A DNA stretch of 64,000 nt. It comes from Gracilibacillus sp. YIM 98692. GTDB taxonomy: Bacteria; Bacillota; Bacilli; Bacillales; Amphibacillaceae. The notes beneath the pieces are model-generated. The model did no database searches and was not told where the DNA came from. It saw only the letters and a list, made by a program, of their open reading frames with translations. Of the stretch, positions 1-8,262 are shown one piece after another. The stretch is from contig NZ_WIXM01000018.1 in assembly GCF_010993965.1 (NCBI RefSeq), positions 1 to 64,000 of the forward strand, in the 5' to 3' direction. The position numbers and the translations under genes were made by a program. How positions within the stretch are numbered: the first letter of the stretch is position 1; each line of letters begins with the position of its first letter.

Positions 1-506
1 TCACTTCTTCTTGCCCGAGTGATCTGTTGAAGTTGTTTATATATACCCGTATTCAACTTTGAGTTAGTAGCTTTATTACCAATTAAAGCCTCAGCAATTA
101 AATACAAATCAATATCATCTGTCTTGGTGTAAGTTAGGTGTTGTTTTCTTTCTTCATGAGTGGATGCGGGATTAATGATATGAACAGAAAATCCCTTCCC
201 CATTAGGATACGAACAATGTCTTCATAGTGATGACCTGTTGCTTCAATTCCGATGAATACTTTGTCTGTTTGAAGACTCTTTTTAGCCCTTTCGATTTTA
301 TCCGTTAGAACTTTCATACCAGTTTTACTAATCATGAAAGAGAAAGAAGTTTCTATAGGTTCACCATAATAATTTAAAATCATTGCCTTTTGTAGAACTT
401 TAGAAACATCGATTGGAACAATTAAAACTTTTTCTAAATCGATACCGCGAATTTCTTTTGCAAATTGACTTCTTCTTAATCCTTGTTTACCATTAAGTAG
501 TCTCAT
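1..506 (-). mobile_element. IS110-family transposase, N-terminal part (runs off window start)
   Basis: Translating the minus strand from ATG at 506 gives an open frame of 168 codons to the window edge. It contains the IS110 DEDD RuvC-like catalytic motifs: PIDVSK near residue 32, GIEATGHHYED near residue 87 and KTDDIDLYLIAEAL near residue 133. The start is supported by GGAGGA just upstream. IS110 enzymes are RNA-guided recombinases whose bridge RNA lies in the non-coding element end. The C-terminal transposase_20 half with its serine is outside the window, so I cannot say whether the element is intact. Confidence 0.85.
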
Positions 507-603
507 TGACTATGTCCTCCTTGCTGGGTGGGTGATTGAGTAAACTTGGTTAAGTATTTCAATCGTAGCATAGTCAGTGGGGCTTTTTGTGTTTAAATAC
601 ATT

Positions 604-703
604 ATTTCATACACCAGGAAAGTATAAAATCTTAGTAGAGAAGTTACTCGACGTAGCAAAAATTTTAAAGTGCGAAGTATAAGTGCAACTACGGCTCTGC
701 TGT
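604..703 (+). repeat. Dispersed repeat family, copy A
   Basis: This stretch aligns over about 85 bases with copy C at 11701-11832. Shared blocks include AAAGTATAAA, the string ACGTAGCAAAAATTTT and AAGTATAAGT followed by AACTA.GGCT. Its end is also shared with copy B near 3100 (AACTACGGCTCTGCTGTC against AACTACAGCTCTGCTGTC). It carries no open frame. It looks like an intergenic MITE- or bcr-like repeat; the class is not identified. Confidence 0.6.
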
Positions 704-704
704 C

Positions 705-838
705 AACAATCGTCTGTAAGCCCCCACTTCAAGACTTAGAATAATGAAAGAAGTAGAAGTGGGGAGCCCCCTGATAAGTTTCGCTAACCAACAGTGGGTG
801 ATCAAGACCCCACCACCCACGGATAAAAGTCTCACTTT
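705..838 (-). repeat. Structured repeat resembling an IS200/IS605 right end (copy 1)
   Basis: Read on the minus strand, this matches 26887-27020 in layout. There is a first hairpin (CACCCAC 814-820 with GTGGGTG 794-800), the block GTTAGCGAAACTTATCAGGG, a second hairpin (GAAGTGGGG 756-764 with CCCCCACTTC 721-730), and then GGGGGCTTACAGACGATTGTT. The first hairpin differs in sequence between copies but is retained as a hairpin. Such paired hairpins with a GAAGTGGGGG stem resemble the right ends and omega-RNA scaffolds of IS200/IS605 tnpB elements. No tnpB is present, so this is a solo end or a MITE. Confidence 0.45.
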
Positions 839-843
839 ATGGG

Positions 844-2268
844 TTAAACCCTATTTTGAGTAATGAAACTAAAGCTGACATAAGCTACTAGGGCCAGCAA
901 AATAGATGGAACGACTGCGTGCATGCCAAATGGTTCTGGATAAAATGATTGGAATAGCATATAAGAAGTAATCCCAACAAGCATAGAAGCAATGGCTCCA
1001 TATTTATTCCCTTTATGCCAATAAAGCCCCATGATAATAGGCCATATAAACACTGCTTCCAACCCACCAATGGCAAAAAGGTTAAGCCATATAATGAAAT
1101 CAGGAGGATTCACAGCTATTAAAAATACGATGATTCCTAATAATGCAGTTACACCTACACTAATTCGCTTCACCTTTTTATTAGACGCTTTTGGATTGAT
1201 GTAATTTATATAGATATCTTTAACAATAGTGGAACTCACTAATAATAATAAAGAGTCAACCGTTGACATAATCGCAGCTAACGGTGCGGCTAATATAATC
1301 CCAGCTAACCATGGCGGTAACACTTCTAAGGCAATAAGCGGCATGACTTTATCTCCTATTTCAATTCCAGGTAGTACAGGTCTTGCAAATGCGCCGATTA
1401 AATGCATATTTAACATAATAACTCCGACCACAATCGTTCCAATCATTAGTGCTCTGTGAAATGACTTCGCATTCTTATAAGACATAGCGCGAACAGCAAT
1501 TTGCGGCAATGCTACAACACCAACACCGACTAATACCCAAAAGGAAGAAACATAGGTTGGAGTTAAAGTTCCATTCTCTCCAAAAGGGGTAATCAGATTA
1601 GGATTAGCTTCCTGAAGATCAGTTATAATATTTGAAATGCCACCACCAGCAATGATTACGGCTATTAACAAAACCAATGTCCCTATAAACATAATGCTGC
1701 CTTGAATCCCATCTGTTAAGGTAACAGCACGAAATCCCCCAAATGTGACATAGCCTAAAACAGTTAAAACAAAAATAAACAGAGCAGAATGATAGTTTAG
1801 CCCTGTCAATGATTCAATGAGACGACCGCCGCCAATCCATTGCGCTGCCATTGCAGAAAATAAAAAAGCAACTATGCTAAAAGAAGCTAATAAGACAATC
1901 AATGTTGAATGGTAGCGTGCTTTTAAGAAATCTATTATAGTAACAGCTTGATATTTTTGGGTTAAAATCGCAAATTTTTTCCCGAGAATCATTAAAGTAA
2001 AATACCCAGTAGCTACTTGTGTAACAGATAACAATACCCAACCTAGTCCTTCATGATAGGCTACACCTGGACCGCCAATGAAACTGCTTGCACTGCCGTA
2101 TGTAGCGGTCATGGTCATGGCAAGTACAAATCCGCCTAAACTTCTGCCGCCTAAATAGTAGTCAAAAACAAAAGAGTGACTCGTTCTTTCTCTTCGACTT
2201 GCTATAAAACCAATTAAAAATATAAGTCCTAAGGATCCAAATAGTGTCATAGTAGCTGCCCAATTCAT
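844..2268 (-). CDS. panF: Sodium/pantothenate symporter PanF
   Basis: This 474-residue protein belongs to the sodium:solute symporter family (SSS, LeuT fold) and should import pantothenate, the CoA precursor, with Na+. It resembles E. coli PanF along its length: LGGRSLGGFVLAMTMTATYG near residue 40, SSFIGGPG near 61, IGGGRLIESLTG near 144, FWVLVGVGVVALPQIAVR near 244 and the LAAPLAAIMSTVDS sodium-site region near 330. About 13 hydrophobic segments are visible. The start ATG overlaps the yhdT stop by four bases (ATGA), so the two genes are translationally coupled as in the enterobacterial yhdT-panF pair. The pantothenate specificity comes from homology and this pairing. Confidence 0.9.
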   Translation of the reverse strand: MNWAATMTLFGSLGLIFLIGFIASRRERTSHSFVFDYYLGGRSLGGFVLAMTMTATYGSASSFIGGPGVAYHEGLGWVLLSVTQVATGYFTLMILGKKFAILTQKYQAVTIIDFLKARYHSTLIVLLASFSIVAFLFSAMAAQWIGGGRLIESLTGLNYHSALFIFVLTVLGYVTFGGFRAVTLTDGIQGSIMFIGTLVLLIAVIIAGGGISNIITDLQEANPNLITPFGENGTLTPTYVSSFWVLVGVGVVALPQIAVRAMSYKNAKSFHRALMIGTIVVGVIMLNMHLIGAFARPVLPGIEIGDKVMPLIALEVLPPWLAGIILAAPLAAIMSTVDSLLLLVSSTIVKDIYINYINPKASNKKVKRISVGVTALLGIIVFLIAVNPPDFIIWLNLFAIGGLEAVFIWPIIMGLYWHKGNKYGAIASMLVGITSYMLFQSFYPEPFGMHAVVPSILLALVAYVSFSFITQNRV

Positions 2269-2552
2269 TTGTCTTCTAACTCCTCATGATTAAAGTTGAC
2301 ATGGACAAAAAAGCTCTTAACGATCGCAAACACCAACACAGACATCACAATTACACCTAGCACACAGCTGTAGAAGAACCATGCTGGTAACCCAATAATA
2401 TACGTGTATTCTGATACGTCTTTACTGCCCAGTCCATAGGCGAAGGCAAACCACCAGATAAAATTAAATAGAACTAAACCAATACCTATTAGTGCTTCTC
2501 TATTCGCTACTTTAAATCGGTAATCTTTGTGTTGGCATTTATTTTTATTCAA
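2265..2552 (-). CDS. yhdT: YhdT family (DUF997) small membrane protein, partner of PanF
   Basis: This is a 95-residue protein with two strong membrane segments (about 25-45 and 57-80), containing FNFIWWFAFAYGLG and GLPAWFFYSC, typical of the YhdT/DUF997 family. The start is TTG, placed six bases after AAGGAGGCG; no better-placed ATG exists. It lies directly upstream of panF with a four-base overlap. Many SSS transporters have such a small companion, which is thought to help assembly or coupling; a direct role here is inference. Confidence 0.85.
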   Translation of the reverse strand: MNKNKCQHKDYRFKVANREALIGIGLVLFNFIWWFAFAYGLGSKDVSEYTYIIGLPAWFFYSCVLGVIVMSVLVFAIVKSFFVHVNFNHEELEDK

Positions 2553-2726
2553 GGTATCGCCTCCTTATGGAAATTCTTTAAATATTAGGTATATTATAAA
2601 GGTTGCCCTACATATTTGTATAGATAAGGAAGAAACTTCAAGTATCTAATTCCATATTTTACTACGATATGGATTGATTTATCTAGAGAAGTGTGTTTTG
2701 ATGTAACTAGACTAATTGAATAGAGA

Positions 2727-2814
2727 CATCACTAGGGGTGCTGCAATAGCTGAGAAAGACTACTTTGTCTTAACCCTTGAACCTGCACTAGTTAATACTA
2801 GCGAAGGGAAGTGG
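2727..2814 (+). promoter_or_regulatory. TPP (thi-box) riboswitch aptamer
   Basis: The conserved elements occur in order: GGGGTGCTG, the pyrimidine-binding AGCTGAGAAAGA, a short variable arm, AACCCTTGAACCTG, the P5 stem CTAG-TTAATA-CTAG, and GCGAAGGGAAGTGG. This matches the thiamin pyrophosphate aptamer (Rfam TPP class). It sits upstream of the thiamin-pyrimidine salvage genes, followed 70 bases later by a strong intrinsic terminator, so premature termination when TPP is abundant is the expected mechanism. Confidence 0.95.
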
Positions 2815-2883
2815 TAAGAGAATTTGTATAAGAATACCTTATGATTGTTTTAGGCATTTAACCGATCATGATTGTATCTAATG

Positions 2884-2919
2884 AAACCACTCCTTTTGGA
2901 ACAGAGGAGTGGTTTTTTT
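2884..2919 (+). terminator. Intrinsic terminator of the TPP riboswitch
   Basis: An 11-bp stem (AAACCACTCCT at 2884-2894 with AGGAGTGGTTT at 2905-2915) is followed by a run of T. Its place after the aptamer makes it the expression platform. Confidence 0.9.
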
Positions 2920-3089
2920 GATTTAAGTTAAGAAAGTAAGAACCTGGAAGCAGGAAGAAAATCAACGTAGAAGACATTGTTTAAAATGGAAACACTATGA
3001 AAATACATTCTGTTACTGGCATTGGTCTCAGGACGTACTGACATCTATGTTAACTACAGGAAGTTGGCGAACTTAACAGATGTTTCATT

Positions 3090-3176
3090 TTTATACTCGA
3101 TGCAAGTGCAACTACAGCTCTGCTGTCGCCTAAAGTAAAGGATCGTCAATCGACGAGTTTTCTTTAGAAGACAAAT
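3090..3176 (+). repeat. Dispersed repeat family, copy B (partial)
   Basis: GTGCAACTACAGCTCTGCTGTC at the start matches copy A at 682-703 with one difference. The end (GTCAATCG.C.AGTTTTCTTTA) matches copy E near 49871 and resembles the end of copy C. The 5' half of the repeat is missing. Confidence 0.55.
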
Positions 3177-3288
3177 ACATGAATATTGAGGGATGCTAGA
3201 GTTATTTTGGTGATTTTAATAGCTGAGAAAAGAAGGTACGAGGGTTGCCTATGGGATAGTGTTCCGAAGCAAGGGAGGAGACATTTAA

Positions 3289-4572
3289 ATGAATGACCAG
3301 CTAAAGCAATTAATAAAGCAGGTAGATGAACGACAAGAGGAGCTCATTGAATTGTTGAAAAGGTTGATCACCTATAAAACACCTGCACCGCCAGCAAGAA
3401 ATACGGATGAGGCTCAGCAATTTGTTGCAGCATTTTTAAAAGATATAGGATTCGAAGTAGATAAGTGGGATGTGTATTCAGGAGATCCCAATGTTGTGGG
3501 AAAGTTAAAGGGAGTGGATTCAACAAATTATAAAAGCTTAATTATTAATGGACATATAGATGTTGCAGAAGTAAATGAAGAAGAGCAATGGATATCTGGT
3601 GACCCGTTTACTCCTTTGGTGCAAGATGGTGTTGTGATTGGGCGAGGAGCGGCAGATATGAAAGGCGGGCTTGCTGGTGCGTTATTTGCCCTTCGTTTAT
3701 TACATGAAACTGGGATAGAACTGCCAGGTGACTTAATATTACAGTCTGTTATTGGTGAGGAAGTAGGAGAAGCAGGGACACTTGAATGCTGTAAACGAGG
3801 TTATAATGCTGATTTTGCGATTGTGGTGGATACAAGTGATTTACATATTCAGGGGCAAGGTGGTGTGATCACCGGTTGGATTACGATAAAAAGTAATCAA
3901 ACGTTTCATGATGCAACTCGAAAAGAAATGATTCATGCTGGTGGTCAATTATTTGGAGCGAGTGCTATCGAAAAAATGATGAAGGTCATGCAAGGATTAC
4001 AAGATTTGGAAAGGCATTGGTCCGTTATGAAAAGTTATCCGGGATATACACCGGGAACGAACACCATTAATCCTGCCGTTATAGAAGGAGGACGTCATGC
4101 TGCTTTTGTTGCAGATGAATGCCGATTATGGATTACCGTTCATTACTATCCAAATGAAACATATGAAGAAGTAGCCAAAGAGATAGAAGAACATATCAAA
4201 GCTGTTGCTCAAGCTGATCCTTGGTTAAAAGAAAATCCCCCACGATTTGAATGGGGAGGTTCATCAATGATAGAGGATAGAGGAGAAATTTTCCCATCAT
4301 TAGAAGTAGACCCTGATCACCCGGCTGTTCACACTTTAATGGATGCGCACCAAAAAATATTTGACGAACAAGCTATTATGGATGTATCACCATCGGTTAC
4401 GGATGGTGGCTGGTTTTCAGATGCCGGGATTCCAGCAGCTATCTATGGACCTGGTCACTTGCATGCTGCTCATTCAGTTAATGAACAGGTCTCTATTCAT
4501 CAGCTTATTGAATATACGAAAGTTCTTTTATCGTTTACGTTTGATTGGTGTCATAGCAAAAAAGACAAATGA
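3289..4572 (+). CDS. M20 family deacylase, likely formylaminopyrimidine deformylase (YlmB-like)
   Basis: This is a 427-residue zinc-dependent amidohydrolase of the ArgE/DapE (M20) family. Metal and catalytic motifs are visible: NGHIDVAEV near 86, GRGAADMKGG near 121, IGEEVGEAGT near 154 and GPGHLHAAHSVNEQ near 390. The TPP riboswitch upstream and tenA immediately downstream point to YlmB, which deformylates N-formyl-4-amino-5-aminomethyl-2-methylpyrimidine so that TenA can convert it to HMP. The start ATG follows AAGGGAGGAG by 8 bases. Without the context one could only say acetylornithine deacetylase-like. Confidence 0.85.
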   Translation: MNDQLKQLIKQVDERQEELIELLKRLITYKTPAPPARNTDEAQQFVAAFLKDIGFEVDKWDVYSGDPNVVGKLKGVDSTNYKSLIINGHIDVAEVNEEEQWISGDPFTPLVQDGVVIGRGAADMKGGLAGALFALRLLHETGIELPGDLILQSVIGEEVGEAGTLECCKRGYNADFAIVVDTSDLHIQGQGGVITGWITIKSNQTFHDATRKEMIHAGGQLFGASAIEKMMKVMQGLQDLERHWSVMKSYPGYTPGTNTINPAVIEGGRHAAFVADECRLWITVHYYPNETYEEVAKEIEEHIKAVAQADPWLKENPPRFEWGGSSMIEDRGEIFPSLEVDPDHPAVHTLMDAHQKIFDEQAIMDVSPSVTDGGWFSDAGIPAAIYGPGHLHAAHSVNEQVSIHQLIEYTKVLLSFTFDWCHSKKDK

Positions 4573-4599
4573 TTTGAGAAATAAAAGGAGAGATGAAAA

Positions 4600-5274
4600 A
4601 TGAAATTTTCTGAACGATTATATCAAAAGTTACTACCTATTTGGCGTAAAAACCATGCTCATCCATTTGTAAAGGGAATGGGTGACGGTACATTAGAAAA
4701 AGAAAAGTTTCGCTTTTATATGGTACAAGATTACTTATACTTAATAGAATACTCTAAGTTATTTGCTCTTGGAGCTGTTAAAGCGGAAAATTTAGAACAA
4801 ATGGGAACGTTCGCTGCTTTACTGCATTCCACTATGAATGAGGAAATGGCGCTTCACCGTCAGTATGCTGAAAAATTTGATATTTCTCTTGAAGAACTGG
4901 AAAATGCAGAGCCATCTCCTGTTACGCTTGCTTACACCCGATATATGCTGTATGAAGCACAAAACGGTACACTTGCTGAATTAGTTGCTGCACTGCTCCC
5001 GTGTATGTGGAGCTATTGGGAAATTGGAAAGGAATTAAATGAAATCCCAGGAGCTTCCGAACACGAATTATTTGGAGATTGGATTCAAATGTATAGCTCT
5101 AAAGAGTTTGGTGAACTAGCTACATGGTGTATTGATTTGCTTGACAAAGCTGCAGATGGAAAATCAGAGCAAGAACTTGAAAAGTTAGAGGAAATCTTTT
5201 TAAATACAACACGTTATGAATACATGTTTTGGGATATGGCATACACTCAAAAAATGTGGCCATTAAACGAATAA
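4600..5274 (+). CDS. tenA: Aminopyrimidine aminohydrolase / thiaminase II TenA
   Basis: This 224-residue all-helical TenA protein hydrolyses 4-amino-5-aminomethyl-2-methylpyrimidine (a thiamin breakdown product) to HMP. Visible active-site features are YMVQDYLYL (Asp near 43), the catalytic Cys in ALLPCMWSYWEIG (near 134) and the C-terminal Glu in TTRYEYMFWDMAY (near 207). AAAAGGAGAG precedes the ATG. It lies 27 bases after the deformylase, and both are probably controlled by the TPP riboswitch. A terminator follows. Confidence 0.95.
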   Translation: MKFSERLYQKLLPIWRKNHAHPFVKGMGDGTLEKEKFRFYMVQDYLYLIEYSKLFALGAVKAENLEQMGTFAALLHSTMNEEMALHRQYAEKFDISLEELENAEPSPVTLAYTRYMLYEAQNGTLAELVAALLPCMWSYWEIGKELNEIPGASEHELFGDWIQMYSSKEFGELATWCIDLLDKAADGKSEQELEKLEEIFLNTTRYEYMFWDMAYTQKMWPLNE

Positions 5275-5310
5275 ATTCTTCTTGAATGAATAATTTCTCT
5301 TTTAACCGTT

Positions 5311-5343
5311 AAAAAAGTCATGGTATATGCTATGACTTTTTTA
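5311..5343 (+). terminator. Intrinsic terminator after tenA
   Basis: The stem AAAAGTCAT (5313-5321) / ATGACTTTT (5332-5340) is followed by further T residues. It ends the thiamin salvage operon. Confidence 0.8.
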
Positions 5344-5457
5344 ATTAGTTTTTTATAACGTTCGTGTTTTAAGAGATTTTATTCAATATATACCTGACAA
5401 AATATACACATTCCTATCTAAATACGATCGTTAATAAGAAAAACAGGTGAAACATCC

Positions 5458-5485
5458 TTGACATTCCATGTGAATCTGCTATGAT
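5458..5485 (+). promoter_or_regulatory. Probable sigma-A promoter of serA
   Basis: A perfect -35 TTGACA (5458-5463) is separated by 16 bases from TATGAT (5480-5485). This would give a 5' leader of about 170 bases before the serA start. Confidence 0.65.
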
Positions 5486-5663
5486 TAAGGAAACTTCATT
5501 AACATAAAACTTTTTAGAATATACACGCAATTTTCTACTAGTAATAGACAGAAAATGCTATAATAAGATCATAATATACACAGTTACACAAAGTATGACA
5601 AGTGAAGAATTTCACTAAGTACTTGTATGATGATGTAAAATTAAAACATTTGGAGGGACAGTC

Positions 5664-7250
5664 ATGACTTTTAGAGTGTTAATTAGTGACCCATTAAGCG
5701 AAGACGGTATCCAACCATTAAGGGAAGCAGATAATATTGAGGTGGATGTCGATACGAACCAATCAGCAGATGAGTTAGCAGATAAAATTGGGCAATATGA
5801 TGCTTTACTGGTACGTAGCCAAACGAAAGTCACAAGAGATATTATAAGCCAGGCAGAAAACTTAAAAATCATTGGTCGTGCAGGTGTAGGGGTAGACAAT
5901 ATAGATTTAAGTGCTGCAACAGAGTATGGCATTATTGTAGTAAATGCACCAGATGGTAACACTAACTCAGCTGCAGAGCATACGGTTGCTATGCTGATGT
6001 CGCTTGCGCGTAAGATACCTCAAGCTTTTGTTGCTTTACAGAATGGAAAATGGGATCGTAAAACGCATGTTGGGGTAGAGTTAAAAGGCAAAACATTAGG
6101 TGTTATCGGTATGGGACGTATCGGTGCTGAAGTAGCAGCTCGTGCTAAAGGACAACGAATGAATGTGATCGCTTATGACCCATTCTTAACAAAAGAAAGA
6201 GCGGACAAGCTAGGAATTGACTTTGGGTCAGTAGAAGATGTTATTACAGTAGCAGATTTTATTACCGTACACACACCGTTAATCAAAGAAACAAAGCACA
6301 TGATTAACAAGGATGCTTTTGCGAAAATGAAAGACGGCGTCCGTATTATTAATTGTGCTCGTGGTGGGATTATAGATGAGGATGCACTATATGAAGCGAT
6401 TAAATCTGGCAAAGTAGCGGGAGCAGCATTAGATGTATTTGAAGAGGAACCAGCTACGGATCATCGATTACTTGAGTTACCAGAAGTAATTGCAACTCCA
6501 CACCTTGGTGCAAGTACAGTAGAAGCACAAGAGAATGTAGCAATTGATGTAAGTCATGATGTTGTTCGCTATTTATCAGAAGGCGTAGCAAGAAACCCTG
6601 TAAATTTACCTTCTGTGCCTAAAGAAGTCATGAATAAAATCGAGCCATACTTCCATTTATCTGAGAAATTAGGAACATTCTTAACTAATGTGACAGATGG
6701 TGTTGTAGAAGAAATTAACATCTCTTATTCAGGAGAACTAACAGAACTTGAAGTGGCACCACTAACTCGTAATACGATTAAAGGATTATTAAAACGTCAT
6801 TTAGGAGACCATGTGAATGATGTAAATGCATCTTACTTAGCAGAAAAACGTGGTATCCAAGTGAATGAACATAAATCATCTGCAGCAAAAGGCTTTACTA
6901 ATTTATTAAAAGTAGAAGTGAAAACAAAAGCAGGTACGAGAAAAGTAGCAGGTACCTTATTAAACGGCCTTGGACCTCGCATTGTTCAGGTGGATAGCTA
7001 CAGTGTGGATGTGATCCCTGAAGGGAACTTAGTATTTGTTAACCATAATGACCGTCCCGGTGTTATTGGAAAAGTAGGTAGCTTGTTTGCGGAAAAAGAT
7101 ATTAACATTGCAGCTATGCAAGTTGGTCGTTCCGATGTTGGCGGTGATGCGATTATGATCTTAACAGTTGATAAGTATTTAGCAGAAGATGAATTAGAAG
7201 CATTGAAGCAAGTAGAGGAAATTAATGCAATTGCGCCAATTGAATTATAA
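5664..7250 (+). CDS. serA: D-3-phosphoglycerate dehydrogenase SerA
   Basis: This 528-residue enzyme oxidises 3-phosphoglycerate to phosphohydroxypyruvate, the first step of serine synthesis. It contains an N-terminal substrate domain (VRSQTKVT), a Rossmann NAD domain with [13 protein letters not shown] near 146, the catalytic Arg in NCARGGIID, the Glu in DVFEEEPA and the His in TPHLGAST, then the intervening domain and a C-terminal ACT domain ([20 protein letters not shown] near 455). The length and domain order match the long Bacillus form, which is feedback-inhibited by serine. The start ATG follows TTGGAGGGAC. Confidence 0.96.
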   Translation: MTFRVLISDPLSEDGIQPLREADNIEVDVDTNQSADELADKIGQYDALLVRSQTKVTRDIISQAENLKIIGRAGVGVDNIDLSAATEYGIIVVNAPDGNTNSAAEHTVAMLMSLARKIPQAFVALQNGKWDRKTHVGVELKGKTLGVIGMGRIGAEVAARAKGQRMNVIAYDPFLTKERADKLGIDFGSVEDVITVADFITVHTPLIKETKHMINKDAFAKMKDGVRIINCARGGIIDEDALYEAIKSGKVAGAALDVFEEEPATDHRLLELPEVIATPHLGASTVEAQENVAIDVSHDVVRYLSEGVARNPVNLPSVPKEVMNKIEPYFHLSEKLGTFLTNVTDGVVEEINISYSGELTELEVAPLTRNTIKGLLKRHLGDHVNDVNASYLAEKRGIQVNEHKSSAAKGFTNLLKVEVKTKAGTRKVAGTLLNGLGPRIVQVDSYSVDVIPEGNLVFVNHNDRPGVIGKVGSLFAEKDINIAAMQVGRSDVGGDAIMILTVDKYLAEDELEALKQVEEINAIAPIEL

Positions 7251-7259
7251 GAATAAAAT

Positions 7260-7289
7260 AAATAGCTAGCCTTTTGAGGCTAGCTATTT
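7260..7289. terminator. Bidirectional terminator between serA and the HAD hydrolase
   Basis: A perfect 12-bp stem, AAATAGCTAGCC (7260-7271) / GGCTAGCTATTT (7278-7289), lies between the convergent genes. It overlaps the last codons of the minus-strand gene. Confidence 0.8.
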
Positions 7290-8068
7290 AACTTTTCTAC
7301 TAATGGAAATAACTCTTCCAGGTGATTAATTTCATAACTTGGTTCTACTTCATTTTTCTCTTTATTTTCCCGGTTAATCCACACACTTTTAATACCTGTT
7401 CTGTTTGCTCCTAAAATGTCTGTCATAAGGTTATCACCCACCATAATGGCTTCATCACGACTGACATTTGCTGTTTCTAATGCATGTTCAAAGATACTTG
7501 GGTCTGGTTTTCCACGTCCAAACGCTCCAGAGATAATAATATGATCAAAGTAATCCGTGAGCTCAGGTGTGATCGTTAGCTTCGTATTCTGTAAATCTGG
7601 AGATCCATTTGTGAGCATAACCAGTTGGTAGTTATTATGTAATTTTTGTAAAACAGAAAAAGTCTCTTCATAAACGAAAGGGTTCTTTTTACGATTTACT
7701 GGGAATTGTTCTGCTAAATAAGCACCAAATTCTACATCATCAATCCCTAATTCTCGGAGACCTTGAACCCATGCATCTTTACGATAATTGGGCACAATTT
7801 CTGCCATTTTTTTAAAATATTGGTGATCGTCAAGGAAATTGCCCCATAACCCTTCAAATGGGTTAATTCCTATCATTTGTGTAAATTCATAGGTTTCATA
7901 ACCTTGATATAATTCACGAGCCTTTTTTCGAACTGCTTCTTCCAATTTTTCAGCTGAAATCTCATATTTCTCTTCAGCTAATTGGCAAGTGTCAATAAAG
8001 GCTTGTTTAACACTGCGTTTATCCCATAACAGGGTATCGTCAAGGTCGAATATTACCGTTTTAATCAT
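7280..8068 (-). CDS. HAD superfamily hydrolase (YjjG/pyrimidine-nucleotidase-like)
   Basis: This 262-residue haloacid dehalogenase-type phosphatase shows motif I (VIFDLDDTLLWD), motif II (MLTNGSPD), the motif III Lys in GRGKPDPSIF, and motif IV (MVGDNLMTDI). An upstream in-frame ATG at 8086 exists, but AGGAGG lies between it and the ATG at 8068, so I use 8068. The large helical cap (about residues 20-105) suggests a small phosphate-ester substrate such as a nucleotide; the true substrate cannot be read from sequence. Confidence 0.8.
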   Translation of the reverse strand: MIKTVIFDLDDTLLWDKRSVKQAFIDTCQLAEEKYEISAEKLEEAVRKKARELYQGYETYEFTQMIGINPFEGLWGNFLDDHQYFKKMAEIVPNYRKDAWVQGLRELGIDDVEFGAYLAEQFPVNRKKNPFVYEETFSVLQKLHNNYQLVMLTNGSPDLQNTKLTITPELTDYFDHIIISGAFGRGKPDPSIFEHALETANVSRDEAIMVGDNLMTDILGANRTGIKSVWINRENKEKNEVEPSYEINHLEELFPLVEKLNS

Positions 8069-8148
8069 AATAAAAGCCTCCTGCATGTCATTTTTATGAA
8101 CTGTCTCTATTATATAGGAAATTTTGATAAAAGCATACTCCTTCTATG

Positions 8149-8178
8149 TTGTCATGATAACTTGCCATCGTTTATAAT
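8149..8178 (+). promoter_or_regulatory. Probable sigma-A promoter upstream of the yybS-gdpP-rplI operon
   Basis: TTGTCA (8149-8154) is followed after 18 bases by a perfect TATAAT (8173-8178). A hairpin with a T-tract lies 30 bases downstream, inside the leader. Confidence 0.65.
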
Positions 8179-8207
8179 AGAAATAATCTAATGCAAATAT
8201 AGATAGA

Positions 8208-8238
8208 AAGCGCAGCGGGTAATAGCTGTGCTTTTTCA
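8208..8238 (+). terminator. Leader hairpin with T-tract before yybS (possible attenuator)
   Basis: The stem AAGCGCAGC (8208-8216) / GCTGTGCTT (8225-8233), including one G-U pair, is followed by TTTC. It lies between the predicted promoter and the first gene, so it would act as an attenuator rather than an operon terminator. The signal that relieves it is unknown. Confidence 0.5.
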
Positions 8239-8262
8239 ATCAATGCACATGGTTAAGGATGG

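Larger units (their letters stand above)
507..843. other. Non-coding gap between the IS110 transposase and panF
   Basis: No gene is seen. From left to right the gap holds the transposase leader, with an inverted repeat TGACTATG (507-514) / CATAGTCA (569-576) that brackets the ribosome binding site. It then holds a copy of a dispersed repeat (604-703) and a structured repeat on the minus strand (705-838) that starts just after the panF stop codon. The two repeats are listed separately. Confidence 0.7.
2553..3288 (+). other. Leader and intergenic region upstream of the thiamin salvage genes
   Basis: This 736-base gap is not empty. It holds a TPP riboswitch (2727-2814), its intrinsic terminator (2884-2919), a dispersed-repeat fragment (about 3090-3176) and a further GCTGAGAA-containing stretch just before the first gene (3190-3283). 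The stretch 2930-3090 shows nothing I can name. The repeat may have inserted between the riboswitch and the gene it once adjoined. Confidence 0.7.
5275..5663. other. Intergenic region tenA-serA
   Basis: No gene is seen in these 389 bases. They hold the tenA terminator, a likely sigma-A promoter (5458-5485) and a small hairpin AGTGAA-GAAT-TTCACT (5601-5616) in the serA leader. No recognised riboswitch is visible in the leader. Confidence 0.7.

Noticed and set aside
4343-4603. Plus-strand open frame of 86 codons inside the M20 deacylase gene
   Set aside because: It overlaps the conserved C-terminus of the deacylase in another frame and has no family features.
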